A stretch of 64,000 nucleotides of DNA from Lysinibacillus sp. PLM2. GTDB lineage: Bacteria > Bacillota > Bacilli > Bacillales_A > Planococcaceae. The position numbers and the translations under genes are program-made. The stretch spans positions 494,001-558,000 of the forward strand of contig AP025689.1 in the NCBI GenBank assembly GCA_023168345.1. Direction: 5' to 3'. Under the pieces are notes generated by a model. That model did not search any database. It was not told the DNA's origin and worked only from the letters and a program-made list of their open reading frames with translations. This document shows positions 1 to 9,175 of this stretch, in pieces; within the stretch, counting starts at the first letter, position 1; each line of letters opens with the position of its first letter.

Positions 1-2
1 TA

Positions 3-1277
3 ATCATTGCGCCATTTTTAGTAATTTTAGCTGTAACAGGTGCTATTTATTTATTTCAACCACAGATAGAACAACAATTGTACCAAGACTATTATGAAGT
101 TACACCAATAGGAGAGAGAATTTCTGCTGATCAACAAATAGCAACAGTGAAAGAACACTATCCCGAAGCAGTGGTAACAAGTTATCGTCCGGGAGAGGCA
201 GAGACACGTTCAAGTGAAGTAGGGATTCAGTTAGATGGCGTATCATATACAGTTTTTATGGATCCGTATACTGGAAATGAGATTGGACAATTAAAGGATA
301 GTGACCGAATCATGGACAAGATTGAAAAAATCCATGGAGAATTAATGATTGGTACTACAGGTGATCGTATCGTAGAACTCGTTACTTGCTGGGCAATCGT
401 ACTAATTATTACTGGTCTCTATTTATGGTTTCCCCGAAAAAACAAGGGAATGGCTGGTGTTTTGCTCCCTCGTTTTAATAAGGGACAAAAAATTTTAAGA
501 AGAGATTTACATGCTGTGCCAGCATTTTGGGTGACAGCAGGGATGTTATTTCTAATTATGACAGGGCTACCATGGTCAGGTTTTTGGGGATCGAACTTCC
601 AAAACATTGTGACAAATACTGGCGTAGGATATCCACCATCTGTCTGGACAGGAAGTGCTCCAGAATCAATTACTAAAACAAAAGAAATTGCTGATGTTCC
701 ATGGGCTGCTGAAAATTTAGATGTACCAAAATCGACTATTCAGGATTATAGAGTCTTATCCATTGATAATTTGCTGCAAATTGCAGAAAGAGAAGGTATA
801 GATCCTAGCTATACCATTTACATTCCTCAAACAAAAGAAGGGGTTTATACATTTTCTTCTTTCCCAGCTAAGGCAGAAGATGAAGTAACAATGCACATTG
901 ACCAATACTCGGGTGCAGTATTAGCGGATTATCGCTACGATAATTATCATTTTGTTGGGAAAGTGATTGCATGGGGTATTACCTTACATAAGGGGACACA
1001 ATTTGGACTAGTGAATCAGCTAATAGGATTACTTATTTGTATTGGCATTGTATTAACGTCAATTAGTGGATTCTATTTATGGTTGAAGCGGAAGCCAAGT
1101 AAAAAACTGGGTGCACCATCAGCTCCTAGTGCTAAAACAATGAAAGGATTTTTATTGATTTTAATTATATTGGGAGTACTCTTCCCGCTTGTAGGCTTAT
1201 CACTCATAGTCGTGTGGTTAATTGATTGGCTACTTATCCAACGTATACCTGCTATGAAGCAATTTTTTAATGCCTAA
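3..1277 (+). CDS. PepSY-associated membrane protein (5' end outside window)
   Basis: The reading frame is open to the left edge, so the first visible residues (IAPFLVILAVTGAIYLF) are a transmembrane helix, not a start; the TTG at 78 is internal. The visible part has further helices near residues 126-145, 180-190, 360-380 and 385-410 (counting from the edge), with PepSY-type extracellular segments between them. The WFPRKNKG-like stretch after the second helix and LHKGTQFGL before the third are typical of the PepSY_TM (DUF3526-like iron-regulated) family. Such proteins are often linked to metal, especially iron or copper, handling, but the activity is unknown. A YtkA/FixH-like lipoprotein follows 26 bp downstream and is probably co-transcribed. 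Confidence 0.85.
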   Translation: MIAPFLVILAVTGAIYLFQPQIEQQLYQDYYEVTPIGERISADQQIATVKEHYPEAVVTSYRPGEAETRSSEVGIQLDGVSYTVFMDPYTGNEIGQLKDSDRIMDKIEKIHGELMIGTTGDRIVELVTCWAIVLIITGLYLWFPRKNKGMAGVLLPRFNKGQKILRRDLHAVPAFWVTAGMLFLIMTGLPWSGFWGSNFQNIVTNTGVGYPPSVWTGSAPESITKTKEIADVPWAAENLDVPKSTIQDYRVLSIDNLLQIAEREGIDPSYTIYIPQTKEGVYTFSSFPAKAEDEVTMHIDQYSGAVLADYRYDNYHFVGKVIAWGITLHKGTQFGLVNQLIGLLICIGIVLTSISGFYLWLKRKPSKKLGAPSAPSAKTMKGFLLILIILGVLFPLVGLSLIVVWLIDWLLIQRIPAMKQFFNA

Positions 1278-1303
1278 TCATATGGAGAGAGAGGAGTAAT
1301 TCA

Positions 1304-1771
1304 ATGAAATTTATACAATCACTACTTATCATTTTATTGACTTGTATCTTAAGTGCATGTACGGCAGATCCAAATGCACGTCAGCTTTATAAGCAAGAAA
1401 TCCCGCTCGAAGCTGAAATAATACTGCCGGAGCCTTTTGAAACGACAAATGCTGCAACTATTAAAGTAAACCTTACACAAGATGGAGAGAAAGTTGAAAC
1501 TCCAGATTATGTTCATTTCGAAATTTGGAAGCGAGATGGGACAGTCAAATATGGTATGACTGAAGCACGTAATGATGGTGATGGACAGTTTAGCCTAACG
1601 AAGGGATTTGAAAGTGAAGGATTATATTATGTCCAAGTCCATGCTAGCAATAATGGCTCAATAATAATGCCAACCAAACAGTTCATTGTCGGACAGTTAT
1701 CTGAAGGTGATAAACAAGCATTACAAGCAGATGCACCAGTCACTGGAGGGCATTCTGGAGGGCATCATTAA
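1304..1771 (+). CDS. YtkA/FixH-like lipoprotein with His-rich tail
   Basis: A 155-residue lipoprotein. The signal peptide ends in the lipobox LSAC (Cys19), so it should be anchored outside the membrane. Residues about 35-130 resemble the YtkA-like immunoglobulin-fold domain (EIWKRDG, YYVQVHAS). The C-terminus ends in GGHSGGHH, which could bind a metal; that is inference. The ribosome site GAGAGAGGAG precedes the ATG. It follows the PepSY protein closely and ends at a strong hairpin, so the two probably form one unit at the membrane surface. The exact role is unknown. Confidence 0.75.
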   Translation: MKFIQSLLIILLTCILSACTADPNARQLYKQEIPLEAEIILPEPFETTNAATIKVNLTQDGEKVETPDYVHFEIWKRDGTVKYGMTEARNDGDGQFSLTKGFESEGLYYVQVHASNNGSIIMPTKQFIVGQLSEGDKQALQADAPVTGGHSGGHH

Positions 1772-1783
1772 ATATATACAAAA

Positions 1784-1820
1784 AGTTGGTTCTCCTTGTG
1801 TAAGGTAGAACCAACTCTTT
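1784..1820. terminator. Bidirectional rho-independent terminator
   Basis: Perfect 10-bp stem AGTTGGTTCT/AGAACCAACT (1784-1793, 1807-1816) with A-rich and T-rich flanks, between convergent genes. Confidence 0.85.
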
Positions 1821-1821
1821 A

Positions 1822-2814
1822 TTAATAAATTAATTTTAAGAAGTCTTCCTTCGTAATACCACCAAAATAATGGGCAATATCAATATTTCCTAACTTTTCT
1901 GCAATTGCCTCACGACTATATGGAATACCTGTTAATAATTCCTCAATTTCTGTTACCTCACCAACACCGAAAAAGTCTCCATAAATTTTAATTTCTTCGA
2001 TTATTCCTTTATTCACTTCTAAGCGGATATCAATTCCACCTGAAGGGAATCTATGCGTTTTTTGAATATTGAAGCGTGGCGATTTCCCATAGTTCCAATC
2101 CCATGTTTGATAACGTTTATGAGAAATTTCATGAATTTTTTCCCAATCTTTTTCAGTTAACTCGTAATAATTAATTTTATCTTCGCCACCGAAAATCGAT
2201 TTTAAAATTTCAAGTCTAAATTGTTCAATAGTAATTTTTTCGTTTAGGAAAGATAAAATGTTTGCTACTCGAGAACGAACGGATTTTATTCCTTTTGATT
2301 CGATTTTGTCTTTCTTTACCTTTAAAGCGCTAACAACAGCATCCAAATCTAGGTCAAACATTAATGTACCATGGCTAAACATGCGTCCTTTTGTTGCATA
2401 TTGCGCATTGCCCGATACTTTACGCCCTTCGGCTAATATATCATTTCGTCCAGAAAGTTCAGCTTGTACACCTAAATTTCCTAAAGCATCTACTACTGGT
2501 TGTGTGAATTTTTTATAGTTGTGGAAAGACTCACCGTCGTCCTTTGTTATAAAACTAAAGTTTAAATTCCCTAAATCATGATATACAGCTCCACCGCCGG
2601 ATAAACGACGAACGACGATAATATCGTTTTCCTCTACATAATCAGTATTTATTTCTTCAATCGTATTTTGATTTCTTCCGATGATAATAGATGGCTGATT
2701 GATGTAAAACAGTAAATAGGAATCTTTCTCTACATCAAGATGTTTTAATAAATACTCTTCGATGGCTAAGTTTATGCGCGGATCTGTAATTCCTTTGTTA
2801 TCTATAAAATACAT
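1822..2814 (-). CDS. lplJ: Lipoate-protein ligase
   Basis: A 330-residue cytoplasmic enzyme that activates lipoate with ATP and attaches it to lysines of E2 and H proteins. The start MYFIDNKGITDP is preceded by GAGAGG nine bases upstream. An upstream in-frame start at 2874 lacks this support and would add 20 residues foreign to the family. The lipoate-binding motif RRLSGGGAVYHD lies at about residues 69-80 and the catalytic lysine is in GRKVSGNAQ (Lys132, as in E. coli LplA Lys133). The C-terminal accessory domain (about 250-330) is present. Length matches B. subtilis LplJ. The gene stands alone between a convergent terminator and a divergent antiporter gene. Confidence 0.95.
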   Translation of the reverse strand: MYFIDNKGITDPRINLAIEEYLLKHLDVEKDSYLLFYINQPSIIIGRNQNTIEEINTDYVEENDIIVVRRLSGGGAVYHDLGNLNFSFITKDDGESFHNYKKFTQPVVDALGNLGVQAELSGRNDILAEGRKVSGNAQYATKGRMFSHGTLMFDLDLDAVVSALKVKKDKIESKGIKSVRSRVANILSFLNEKITIEQFRLEILKSIFGGEDKINYYELTEKDWEKIHEISHKRYQTWDWNYGKSPRFNIQKTHRFPSGGIDIRLEVNKGIIEEIKIYGDFFGVGEVTEIEELLTGIPYSREAIAEKLGNIDIAHYFGGITKEDFLKLIY

Positions 2815-3038
2815 GAGTATCATCCTCTCAACTTTAATAAAACATATAAATACATTTAAAAGTATTTGCACCAAGATTATACCAAATTCACCATCATCAT
2901 GTATCCTAAAGTAGTGAGCTTGGTTTATAGTCTTTTCCTTACAAAAAAGTTATAGATATAAAATTAACGTAAAGGATAGATATAGGACTAGGTTTCATTA
3001 ATTTAAAAGAAGTAGTTGAAACGATTCGAAAGGGGAAG

Positions 3039-4019
3039 ATGTGTAAACGTATGATGTATCTACTACTGTTGGTTGGATTTGCATTATTAATTAAAGGAGC
3101 AGACTATTTTGTTCAAGGAGCATCGAATATTGCTACTTCATTACGGGTTTCACCGCTGTTAATCGGTCTCACAATTGTAGCATTTGGCACAAGCGCACCT
3201 GAAGCGACTGTTAGTATTCTTGCGGCATTGCAAGGAAGTGCAGATGTTACTTTAGGAAATGTTGTAGGGAGCAATATTTTTAATATTACTTTAATAGTAG
3301 GTGTAACGGCATTTTTAAGCCCTTTAATGGTTGAAAGCTCCATCATTCGTAAAGAAATTCCATTTACTATGTTGGGTAGTGTGGTTCTTTTAGTGTTAAT
3401 TAGCGATGTTGTGCTAGATGGCTTATCCGATAACATTCTAACCCGTAGTGATGGGCTTGTGTTCTTGTTAATCTTTAGTGTTTTTATGTATTATATTTTT
3501 GAAGTAGCGAGAAATGATCGTTCGATTGCCGCTACTTCTAATATAGAAGACAACATAGCGCCATCGAAAACTAACTGGGGCAAAAATATTTTATTCACTA
3601 TCGGTGGACTTTTAGCAATTATATTTGGCGGTAATTTAGTAGTAACAAATGCTGTTGAAATTGCTTACTCATTTGGAATGAGTGAAACACTTGTAGGTTT
3701 AACAATCGTCGCAATCGGAACGTCTCTTCCGGAGCTTGTAACTTCTATCACAGCTGCGCTTAAAAAAGAAAGTGAAATTGCACTTGGAAACCTTGTCGGT
3801 AGTAATATCTTTAATATTTTATTCGTTGTTGGGGCATCTGCCGTAATATCCCCACTTCCAGTAAATAACGATATTTTTACAGACTTGTTAATATTAATTG
3901 TAATAACGCTAGCACTATTTATTTTTTCAAGATCAAATTATAGAATTTCAAGAGTTGAAGGGATTATCCTTGTAGCAGCCTATATCGTTTATCTAGTGTA
4001 TATCATAGTAAGAGGATAG
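3039..4019 (+). CDS. Calcium/sodium antiporter (CaCA family, YrbG-like)
   Basis: A 326-residue integral membrane protein with about ten helices and the two inverted alpha repeats of cation/Ca2+ exchangers: LTIVAFGTSAPEATVS near residue 44 and LTIVAIGTSLPELVTS near residue 221. Each is followed by GNVVGSNIFN or GNLVGSNIFN. The acidic residues in these repeats bind the exchanged cation. The start is uncertain. AAAGGGG ends only three bases before the ATG at 3039, and ATG codons at 3051 and 3054 are about 15-18 bases away. A cytoplasmic loop around residues 150-180 separates the halves. No co-transcribed partner is seen. Confidence 0.92.
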   Translation: MCKRMMYLLLLVGFALLIKGADYFVQGASNIATSLRVSPLLIGLTIVAFGTSAPEATVSILAALQGSADVTLGNVVGSNIFNITLIVGVTAFLSPLMVESSIIRKEIPFTMLGSVVLLVLISDVVLDGLSDNILTRSDGLVFLLIFSVFMYYIFEVARNDRSIAATSNIEDNIAPSKTNWGKNILFTIGGLLAIIFGGNLVVTNAVEIAYSFGMSETLVGLTIVAIGTSLPELVTSITAALKKESEIALGNLVGSNIFNILFVVGASAVISPLPVNNDIFTDLLILIVITLALFIFSRSNYRISRVEGIILVAAYIVYLVYIIVRG

Positions 4020-4129
4020 GTATTATATAAGTGATTTTAATTTCACTATTTACAACAGTTGAAAAAGTAAGTGCGGTCGACACGAACCGCTTTGAAGTCG
4101 ATCTAACTAAATAATAGCGAGGTCCTCCT

Positions 4130-4164
4130 AGAAAGCCATGTTCCTTTATGGAATGTGGCTTTCT
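4130..4164 (+). other. Hairpin in 287-bp intergenic stretch
   Basis: Perfect 9-bp stem AGAAAGCCA/TGGCTTTCT without a following T-run. A second small hairpin GCGGT/ACCGC lies at about 4073-4090. They could end transcription of the antiporter gene, but without a U-tract this is uncertain. I see nothing else between 4020 and 4306. Confidence 0.4.
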
Positions 4165-4306
4165 CGCATGAATTATTTGCTTGAAGAAGATATTTAGTAG
4201 AAATAATTAGGAATGATCCTTCTGTTCGTTAGACAAATGAATCCTTTTTTCGATTCAATCGTATAAGATAGTAGAAGTATTTACCCATAAAGGAATGTGA
4301 TGAAAA

Positions 4307-4621
4307 ATGAAATGGTCTAGTTTTGCAAAAGGTATTACAGGAGCATTTGAAGCAATTTTGGCTATTCCGCTACTAGGTGGATTAATGGTCATATTAAGCG
4401 GGTGGCAATTATTAACGATCGCATTAGTTCTCCATATCGTGACATTAGCTATTTCCATTGCTAATCGTACATCCTTTGCTCCAAGTGTATTAGGCATAAT
4501 TACAAGTTTAATTGCATTCGTTCCAATCATCGGATGGATTCTCCATGCAGCTACAGCAATTACTCTTTTCATCAGTGCTTATTTGGATGCAAGACGCGCT
4601 TCATATTATCAAAGGAGCTAG
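4307..4621 (+). CDS. Small conserved membrane protein, function unknown
   Basis: A 104-residue protein with three or four hydrophobic segments (about 13-32, 34-52, 60-78 and 80-92) and a basic C-terminus (DARRASYYQRS). AAAGGAATGTGATGAAAA precedes the ATG. The glycine-rich, evenly spaced helices look like small Bacillus multi-pass proteins, but I cannot name a family. It is monocistronic and ends at a hairpin overlapping its stop codon. Confidence 0.7.
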   Translation: MKWSSFAKGITGAFEAILAIPLLGGLMVILSGWQLLTIALVLHIVTLAISIANRTSFAPSVLGIITSLIAFVPIIGWILHAATAITLFISAYLDARRASYYQRS

Positions 4622-4650
4622 TGATTTTATCTAGCTCATTTTCTATTTTT
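4615..4650 (+). terminator. Rho-independent terminator
   Basis: Stem GAGCTA/TAGCTC (4615-4620, 4632-4637) followed by a T-rich tract ending in ATTTTT; it overlaps the stop of the preceding gene. Confidence 0.65.
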
Positions 4651-4741
4651 AGGAAAAAAACCTAAGAATTGTATATTAAAATTTAGATGAATAAAGAATT
4701 GAGTTACGAAACAGGATCCTTAATAGAAAGGTAGTTATATA

Positions 4742-5329
4742 ATGAAAAACAATCGTAGGTTTTTAATCGTAGGAATGTTAATAGCATTATTAGCATTAGC
4801 TGCCTGCAACGACTCAGCGGAAGAGTCAAGTGGTGCATTGGATAACGAGGTTCAAAATGATTCACATACAAATTTGACAGATAGTGATAGTGCACCAAAA
4901 AATACAGATATATACGACCAACCAGATACACCAAACATTGTTCTTAATGATACAATTAATAATAATGAGAGCTTAAAAGACGCATATCTTAAGAAATTAA
5001 ACGATACGAAAACTGAAATGGAAGAAATGCGAAATAACCCAATAAGTTCAAGTACATACGCATTAAAAGAAGTGGAAAACGAGATATATATTGTTTGGGA
5101 CGATTTGCTCAACGAAATTTATGGCGTATTGCAACAGCAGCTTCCCAAAGAAGAGATGGACAAATTAAAAGAAGAACAACGTAATTGGATCACTTACCGA
5201 GATAAAAGCGCCCTTGAAGCATCTCAAAAATATAAAGGCGGTACACAAGAACATCTGGAATATGATATCGTTCGAAATAACCGAACAGAAGAAAGATGTT
5301 TTGAATTAGTGGAAAACTATATGAAATAA
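4742..5329 (+). CDS. LprI-type (DUF1311) lipoprotein
   Basis: A 195-residue lipoprotein. The signal peptide ends at ALAAC (Cys22), followed by a Ser/Asp/Asn-rich linker to about residue 75. The C-terminal part (about 95-195) matches the lysozyme-inhibitor-like LprI N-terminal domain. It has a tryptophan-leucine heptad region, QRNWITYRDKSA near residue 146, KYKGGTQ near 164, and the final RCFEL. Some LprI proteins inhibit host lysozyme; whether this one does is unknown. The ribosome site GAAAGGTAG precedes the ATG. Confidence 0.8.
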   Translation: MKNNRRFLIVGMLIALLALAACNDSAEESSGALDNEVQNDSHTNLTDSDSAPKNTDIYDQPDTPNIVLNDTINNNESLKDAYLKKLNDTKTEMEEMRNNPISSSTYALKEVENEIYIVWDDLLNEIYGVLQQQLPKEEMDKLKEEQRNWITYRDKSALEASQKYKGGTQEHLEYDIVRNNRTEERCFELVENYMK

Positions 5330-5335
5330 GGTGAA

Positions 5336-5363
5336 GCTCAGAGCAAAGGTCTCTGAGCTTTTT
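5336..5363 (+). terminator. Rho-independent terminator
   Basis: Stem GCTCAGAG/CTCTGAGC followed by TTTTT, seven bases after the LprI-type gene. Confidence 0.9.
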
Positions 5364-5415
5364 GAGTGAAGTTGTTATCTATGATCCGATGCAATCTGTC
5401 TATTATTCATCCGAT

Positions 5416-5583
5416 TTGTCGATTATCGTCCGTGACATGTCTAATATCGAGCTGAGTTTGTCTATAAAACATGGGGCAAACAGGGTTTGTCTATTAACTG
5501 CTCCGATCTGTCTATTATCTATCCATAGTTGTCGATTATCGCCCGTGACACGTCTAATATCAAGCTGAGTTTGTCTTTAAAAC
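5416..5583. repeat. Imperfect 55-bp direct repeat in a non-coding gap
   Basis: Two copies (5416-5470 and 5529-5583) share 51 of 55 bases by eye, each starting TTGTCGATTATCG and ending TTTAAAAC or TATAAAAC. The short motif TGTCTATTA recurs between and before them. The 5364-5691 gap shows no convincing gene; a 68-codon frame across it encodes no recognisable protein. Presumably an intergenic repeat family of this genome. Confidence 0.75.
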
Positions 5584-5691
5584 TTACTGTTTATAGTAAA
5601 AAAGGAGGGGGCATTCAGTGAGCATTACTAATGCCAAATAACTATTCTATGTTATGATAGTCGTTAGTTCATAAAAAAGGAGCTTCATAGA

Positions 5692-7659
5692 ATGGCATTA
5701 AAGAGTCTTAACACTAGATTGATTTTAGTTTTCCTTCTGTTGTCCATCGTCCCTTTAGTTGCGGCAACGGTTATTATATTATCAAGGACGAATAATGAGT
5801 ATTCAAAATTACTTGAAGATCAGCAAGAGGAAATGATTTATACATTTCAAGCAGAGTTAGAGAATGTCTCGGAGGAACTTTCAATAATAACAGAGCTTTA
5901 TGCACAGGATGAAACAATTGTCTCTGCCTTTGAAAGTGGGGATCGAGAGCAGTTAATTCAAGCGGTGGAAGGAATATATCCACGCTTACAAAAGGAACAT
6001 CAATTTTCTGTATTTGAATTAGGTGATACTTCAGGAAATGTTGTTTTGCGTGGCCATAATACAGAGAAGTTTGGCGATAACAAAAGTGATATACCAGCCA
6101 TTCAAACGGCATTAAATGGACAATCCACTAAAGGGTTTGAATTTGGTAGTAGCGGTTTATCGGTCCGTGCATTCGCCCCAATTATTGTGGATAATCAAGT
6201 CATTGGCACATTGCAGACAGGTCTTGATAGTCAATTTATCCAGGATTTAAGCGAAAAGCTTTCGGATGTTATTGTTAGTTTATATGATACAGAAGGAATG
6301 GTTGTACAATCATCAGATCCGGCAAAAGCAAACAAAGCGTTGGAGTCTAACCTTCTATCAATGGTTCAAAATGGTGAGCAAGCTTTCTATAAAAACGATT
6401 CCATTATAGAAACAATTTTACCTATCTATGACCCAACAGGTACTCAAATCATTGCTTCTGTTGGAATTCAACAAGACATTTCATTTTTTGTGCAATCTCA
6501 GCAAAAGATTACTTTTATTACATTTATGATTATTATCATCACTGCAGTTTTAGTTATTATTGTTTCCTATTTAATAAGTAGAAGAATTTCTACTCCAATT
6601 AAGGAAGTGTCAAATTTCATGGATGAATTGGCGCAAGGGAATCTACAACAAACTCTTAAAGAAAGTAATAGAAAAGACGAAATAGGAAGCTTGATTAATG
6701 CTACGAGGATTATGAAGGATAATCTATTCCATGCAATTAGTAGTGTAGCGAATGCAGCAGCAAGCATTAAAGAAAAAGGTGACCTATTAAATGAAACGTC
6801 AACAGAAATACAAGTTGGCTCAGAACAAATTAATTCTACAATGCAGGAACTAGCTGCTGGGATCGAAAGTGAAGCACAAAGTATTTCGGATTTAGCATCA
6901 AATATGGGTAGCTTTACGGAAACTATTCAACATACAAATCAAAAGGGCAAGGAAATTCAAAAAGCTTCATTAGGAGTTTTAGAATTGACTAATACAGGAA
7001 CAACCCTCATGCAATCATCCAATGAGCAAATGATAAAAATCGATACAATTATGCAGGAAGCTGTCGGTAAAATGGAGAAGCTAGAAATTCAAACGAAGGA
7101 AATTTCTAAGTTGATAGAACTAATTCAACAAATTGCTGATCAAACAAATCTTCTTGCGTTAAATGCCGCCATTGAAGCAGCAAGAGCAGGAGAGCATGGT
7201 AAAGGATTTTCTGTTGTAGCAGATGAAGTAAGAAAACTTGCAGAACAGGTTTCAAAATCCGTTTCAGATATTGCTAACATTGTGATCGGAATCCAACAGG
7301 AAAGTAATGATGTAGAAGCTTCTTTAAGGGCTGGTTATTCCGAAGTTCAACAAGGTACCATTCAAATTAATTCAACGAACGATACCTTTATTCAAATTAA
7401 CGCCTCAGTTTCAATAATGGTCGACAACATTTATGAAATTATTTCTCAACTATCTGAGAATGTATCCCTAGTACAACAAATGGACGAAACAATTGAGGAA
7501 ATAGCGGCAATATCTGAAGAATCTGCAGCATCATCTGAGGAAACTGCAGCCACTGCCAATGAATTTAGCCGTTCTATTGATGAAGTATCAAAGAATGCTT
7601 CTGATTTAGATGAGCTTGCAAATAAATTAACGACGTTAGTTGGAAACTTTAAATTATAA
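5692..7659 (+). CDS. Methyl-accepting chemotaxis protein
   Basis: A 655-residue transmembrane chemoreceptor. Helix 1 lies at about residues 9-30, then an extracellular Cache-type sensor (about 35-265), helix 2 (about 273-296), a HAMP linker (about 297-350), and the cytoplasmic signalling coiled coil. Its hairpin tip, [20 protein letters not shown] onward, is at 481-520. Glu/Gln-rich methylation regions flank the tip (for example [17 protein letters not shown] near the end). The ligand cannot be read from sequence. AAAAAGGAGCTTCATAGA gives the ribosome site for the ATG. It is monocistronic. A related chemoreceptor gene in this window is broken. Confidence 0.95.
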   Translation: MALKSLNTRLILVFLLLSIVPLVAATVIILSRTNNEYSKLLEDQQEEMIYTFQAELENVSEELSIITELYAQDETIVSAFESGDREQLIQAVEGIYPRLQKEHQFSVFELGDTSGNVVLRGHNTEKFGDNKSDIPAIQTALNGQSTKGFEFGSSGLSVRAFAPIIVDNQVIGTLQTGLDSQFIQDLSEKLSDVIVSLYDTEGMVVQSSDPAKANKALESNLLSMVQNGEQAFYKNDSIIETILPIYDPTGTQIIASVGIQQDISFFVQSQQKITFITFMIIIITAVLVIIVSYLISRRISTPIKEVSNFMDELAQGNLQQTLKESNRKDEIGSLINATRIMKDNLFHAISSVANAAASIKEKGDLLNETSTEIQVGSEQINSTMQELAAGIESEAQSISDLASNMGSFTETIQHTNQKGKEIQKASLGVLELTNTGTTLMQSSNEQMIKIDTIMQEAVGKMEKLEIQTKEISKLIELIQQIADQTNLLALNAAIEAARAGEHGKGFSVVADEVRKLAEQVSKSVSDIANIVIGIQQESNDVEASLRAGYSEVQQGTIQINSTNDTFIQINASVSIMVDNIYEIISQLSENVSLVQQMDETIEEIAAISEESAASSEETAATANEFSRSIDEVSKNASDLDELANKLTTLVGNFKL

Positions 7660-7673
7660 TTCTTTTCTATAAG

Positions 7674-7710
7674 AAGGTAGTTGGAATCAATGATTTCAGC
7701 TACCTTTTTA
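7674..7710 (+). terminator. Rho-independent terminator
   Basis: Stem AAGGTAG/CTACCTT extended by G-U pairs, followed by TTTTTA, just after the chemoreceptor gene and convergent with the next gene. Confidence 0.85.
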
Positions 7711-7752
7711 CTTTGTAGAAGGAGAGATTTTATCACAAACATCTTTAATTCT

Positions 7753-8694
7753 TTAAATCTCCTCGTTTTTAATATTTAACAACCTAATAAAATGAATATC
7801 TCTTTCTCTAATTTTTTGTTGAATCTCGTCATTCCCTTGATAAGTAAATAATCCATTTCCTGTTTTTGTACCAAATTGACCGTTGTCTACTTTTTCTTTA
7901 ACAAATGGTGGGACTTTTTCCTCTTTTGATAGTACAGGAGCAAGGTTTTCAACAACGCTTTTCCAAATATCTAGACCCCCGAAGTCAGCAGTTTCCAGTG
8001 GACCAATAAATGCCCATCTGAATCCAGGACCAGCACTTACTGCTAAATCAATATCCTCTGCATCTGCTATTCCATTATCTAAAAGATAGAAAGCCTCTCG
8101 AACTAAAGCTGCTTGAAGACGATTTGCAATTAAACCAGGGATGTCCTTTTTTAAGACAACTGATTTCTTACCAATCCTTTTTAAAACAGCTACAGTATGC
8201 TCAATAATTTCTTGAGCAGTTTCCTCGCTCTTTACCACCTCAACAAGCGGAACTAAATGTGCTGGATTGAAAAAATGTGTAATGATCAGTCGGTCTTTCT
8301 TTTGAACACCTTCTGAAAGCTGTTTTATCGAAAACGTCGAAGTATTAGAAGCGATAATAGCATCCTTGTCGACAATCTCTTCTAATTGCTTAAATAAATC
8401 GAACTTAACATTTATTTTTTCAGAAACAGCTTCTGTTATAAATTTACTTCCACATACAGCCTCTTCAAGATTGGTAGTCGTGAAAATATGCTGTAATGTT
8501 TTTTCTTTCTCTGCTAGTGTAATTGCATTTTCTTGAAGCAATAGATTTAAGTTATTTGATATTTTATTTAACGCATCCTGTAAAATTTCTACATTTATAT
8601 CGTACAAATAAACATCAAAGCCAGCTTGCGCGTAGAGTTGAGTAATGCCGTGTCCCATTGTTCCCGCACCTAGTACAGCCATTTTATTTACCAA
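7753..8694 (-). CDS. 3-hydroxyacyl-CoA dehydrogenase family protein
   Basis: A 313-residue NAD-dependent dehydrogenase. The N-terminal Rossmann fold has GAGTMG at residues 9-14. The catalytic His140 in ITHFFNPAH pairs with Glu152. The all-alpha C-terminal domain (about 185-300) carries PGLIANRLQAALVREA. Likely substrates are 3-hydroxyacyl-CoAs, such as 3-hydroxybutyryl-CoA. Close relatives act on L-carnitine or L-gulonate, so specificity is open. The start is the TTG at 8694, because AAGGAG lies eight bases before it; the ATG at 8682 is too far away. No beta-oxidation partners are adjacent. Confidence 0.9.
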   Translation of the reverse strand: MVNKMAVLGAGTMGHGITQLYAQAGFDVYLYDINVEILQDALNKISNNLNLLLQENAITLAEKEKTLQHIFTTTNLEEAVCGSKFITEAVSEKINVKFDLFKQLEEIVDKDAIIASNTSTFSIKQLSEGVQKKDRLIITHFFNPAHLVPLVEVVKSEETAQEIIEHTVAVLKRIGKKSVVLKKDIPGLIANRLQAALVREAFYLLDNGIADAEDIDLAVSAGPGFRWAFIGPLETADFGGLDIWKSVVENLAPVLSKEEKVPPFVKEKVDNGQFGTKTGNGLFTYQGNDEIQQKIRERDIHFIRLLNIKNEEI

Positions 8695-8873
8695 AATGCC
8701 ACTCCTTATCTACCATCTTTTTATAATTATATTATTTTCGATAATTTGGTATAACTACCGTGAAAAAAACTAATATGGTCATAAATAAAAGCCGAAATTC
8801 CAATTATTTATAAAAATAGTGTAAAATTGAAATGAATACATAGTGTCATTGCAAACTATGAGGGGGGAATTTC

Positions 8874-9083
8874 ATGGATTTAAAAGAAACACCTCAAGAA
8901 AAAAGAGAACGATTAAGAATGGACGAATTAAAAAACAATCCAACTGGTTCATTAAATGATGGATTAAATCGAGGAGCAAATGGGAGCTTAGGTGATCTAG
9001 TCGGTATGGGCTGGAAGGGGTCAGGGATATTAATTTTAGTCTTGGTTGTAGGTTATGTAATCTACCGTTTGATAGCGGGTTAG
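8874..9083 (+). CDS. Small single-helix membrane protein (DUF6366-like)
   Basis: A 69-residue protein with a charged N-terminus (TPQEKRERLRMDELKNNPTG), a Gly/Asn-rich middle and one helix (GSGILILVLVVGYVIYRLI) at the C-terminus. The layout resembles the small Bacilli family DUF6366, whose role is unknown. AGGGGGGAATTTC is a strong ribosome site. It stands alone. Confidence 0.7.
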   Translation: MDLKETPQEKRERLRMDELKNNPTGSLNDGLNRGANGSLGDLVGMGWKGSGILILVLVVGYVIYRLIAG

Positions 9084-9111
9084 TGAATTAAAAAGTAAAA
9101 ATATAAGCATT

Positions 9112-9150
9112 GATTAATAAAAGCCCCAATCGAATTTTTTGATTGGGGCT
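9112..9150 (-). terminator. Rho-independent terminator, mainly for the reverse strand
   Basis: Perfect 10-bp stem AGCCCCAATC/GATTGGGGCT. On the reverse strand it is followed by TTTTATTAAT, so it serves the lipoprotein gene to the right; the forward T-run is weak. Confidence 0.85.
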
Positions 9151-9175
9151 AAATACATTAGCAAAAAAAATCAAT

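Noticed and set aside
2875-3038. Manganese (yybP-ykoY) riboswitch before the cation antiporter
   Set aside because: The conserved core of that class is not found in the leader.
5362-5568. Forward 68-codon frame in the repeat region
   Set aside because: It spans the imperfect repeats, has no ribosome site and no recognisable protein.
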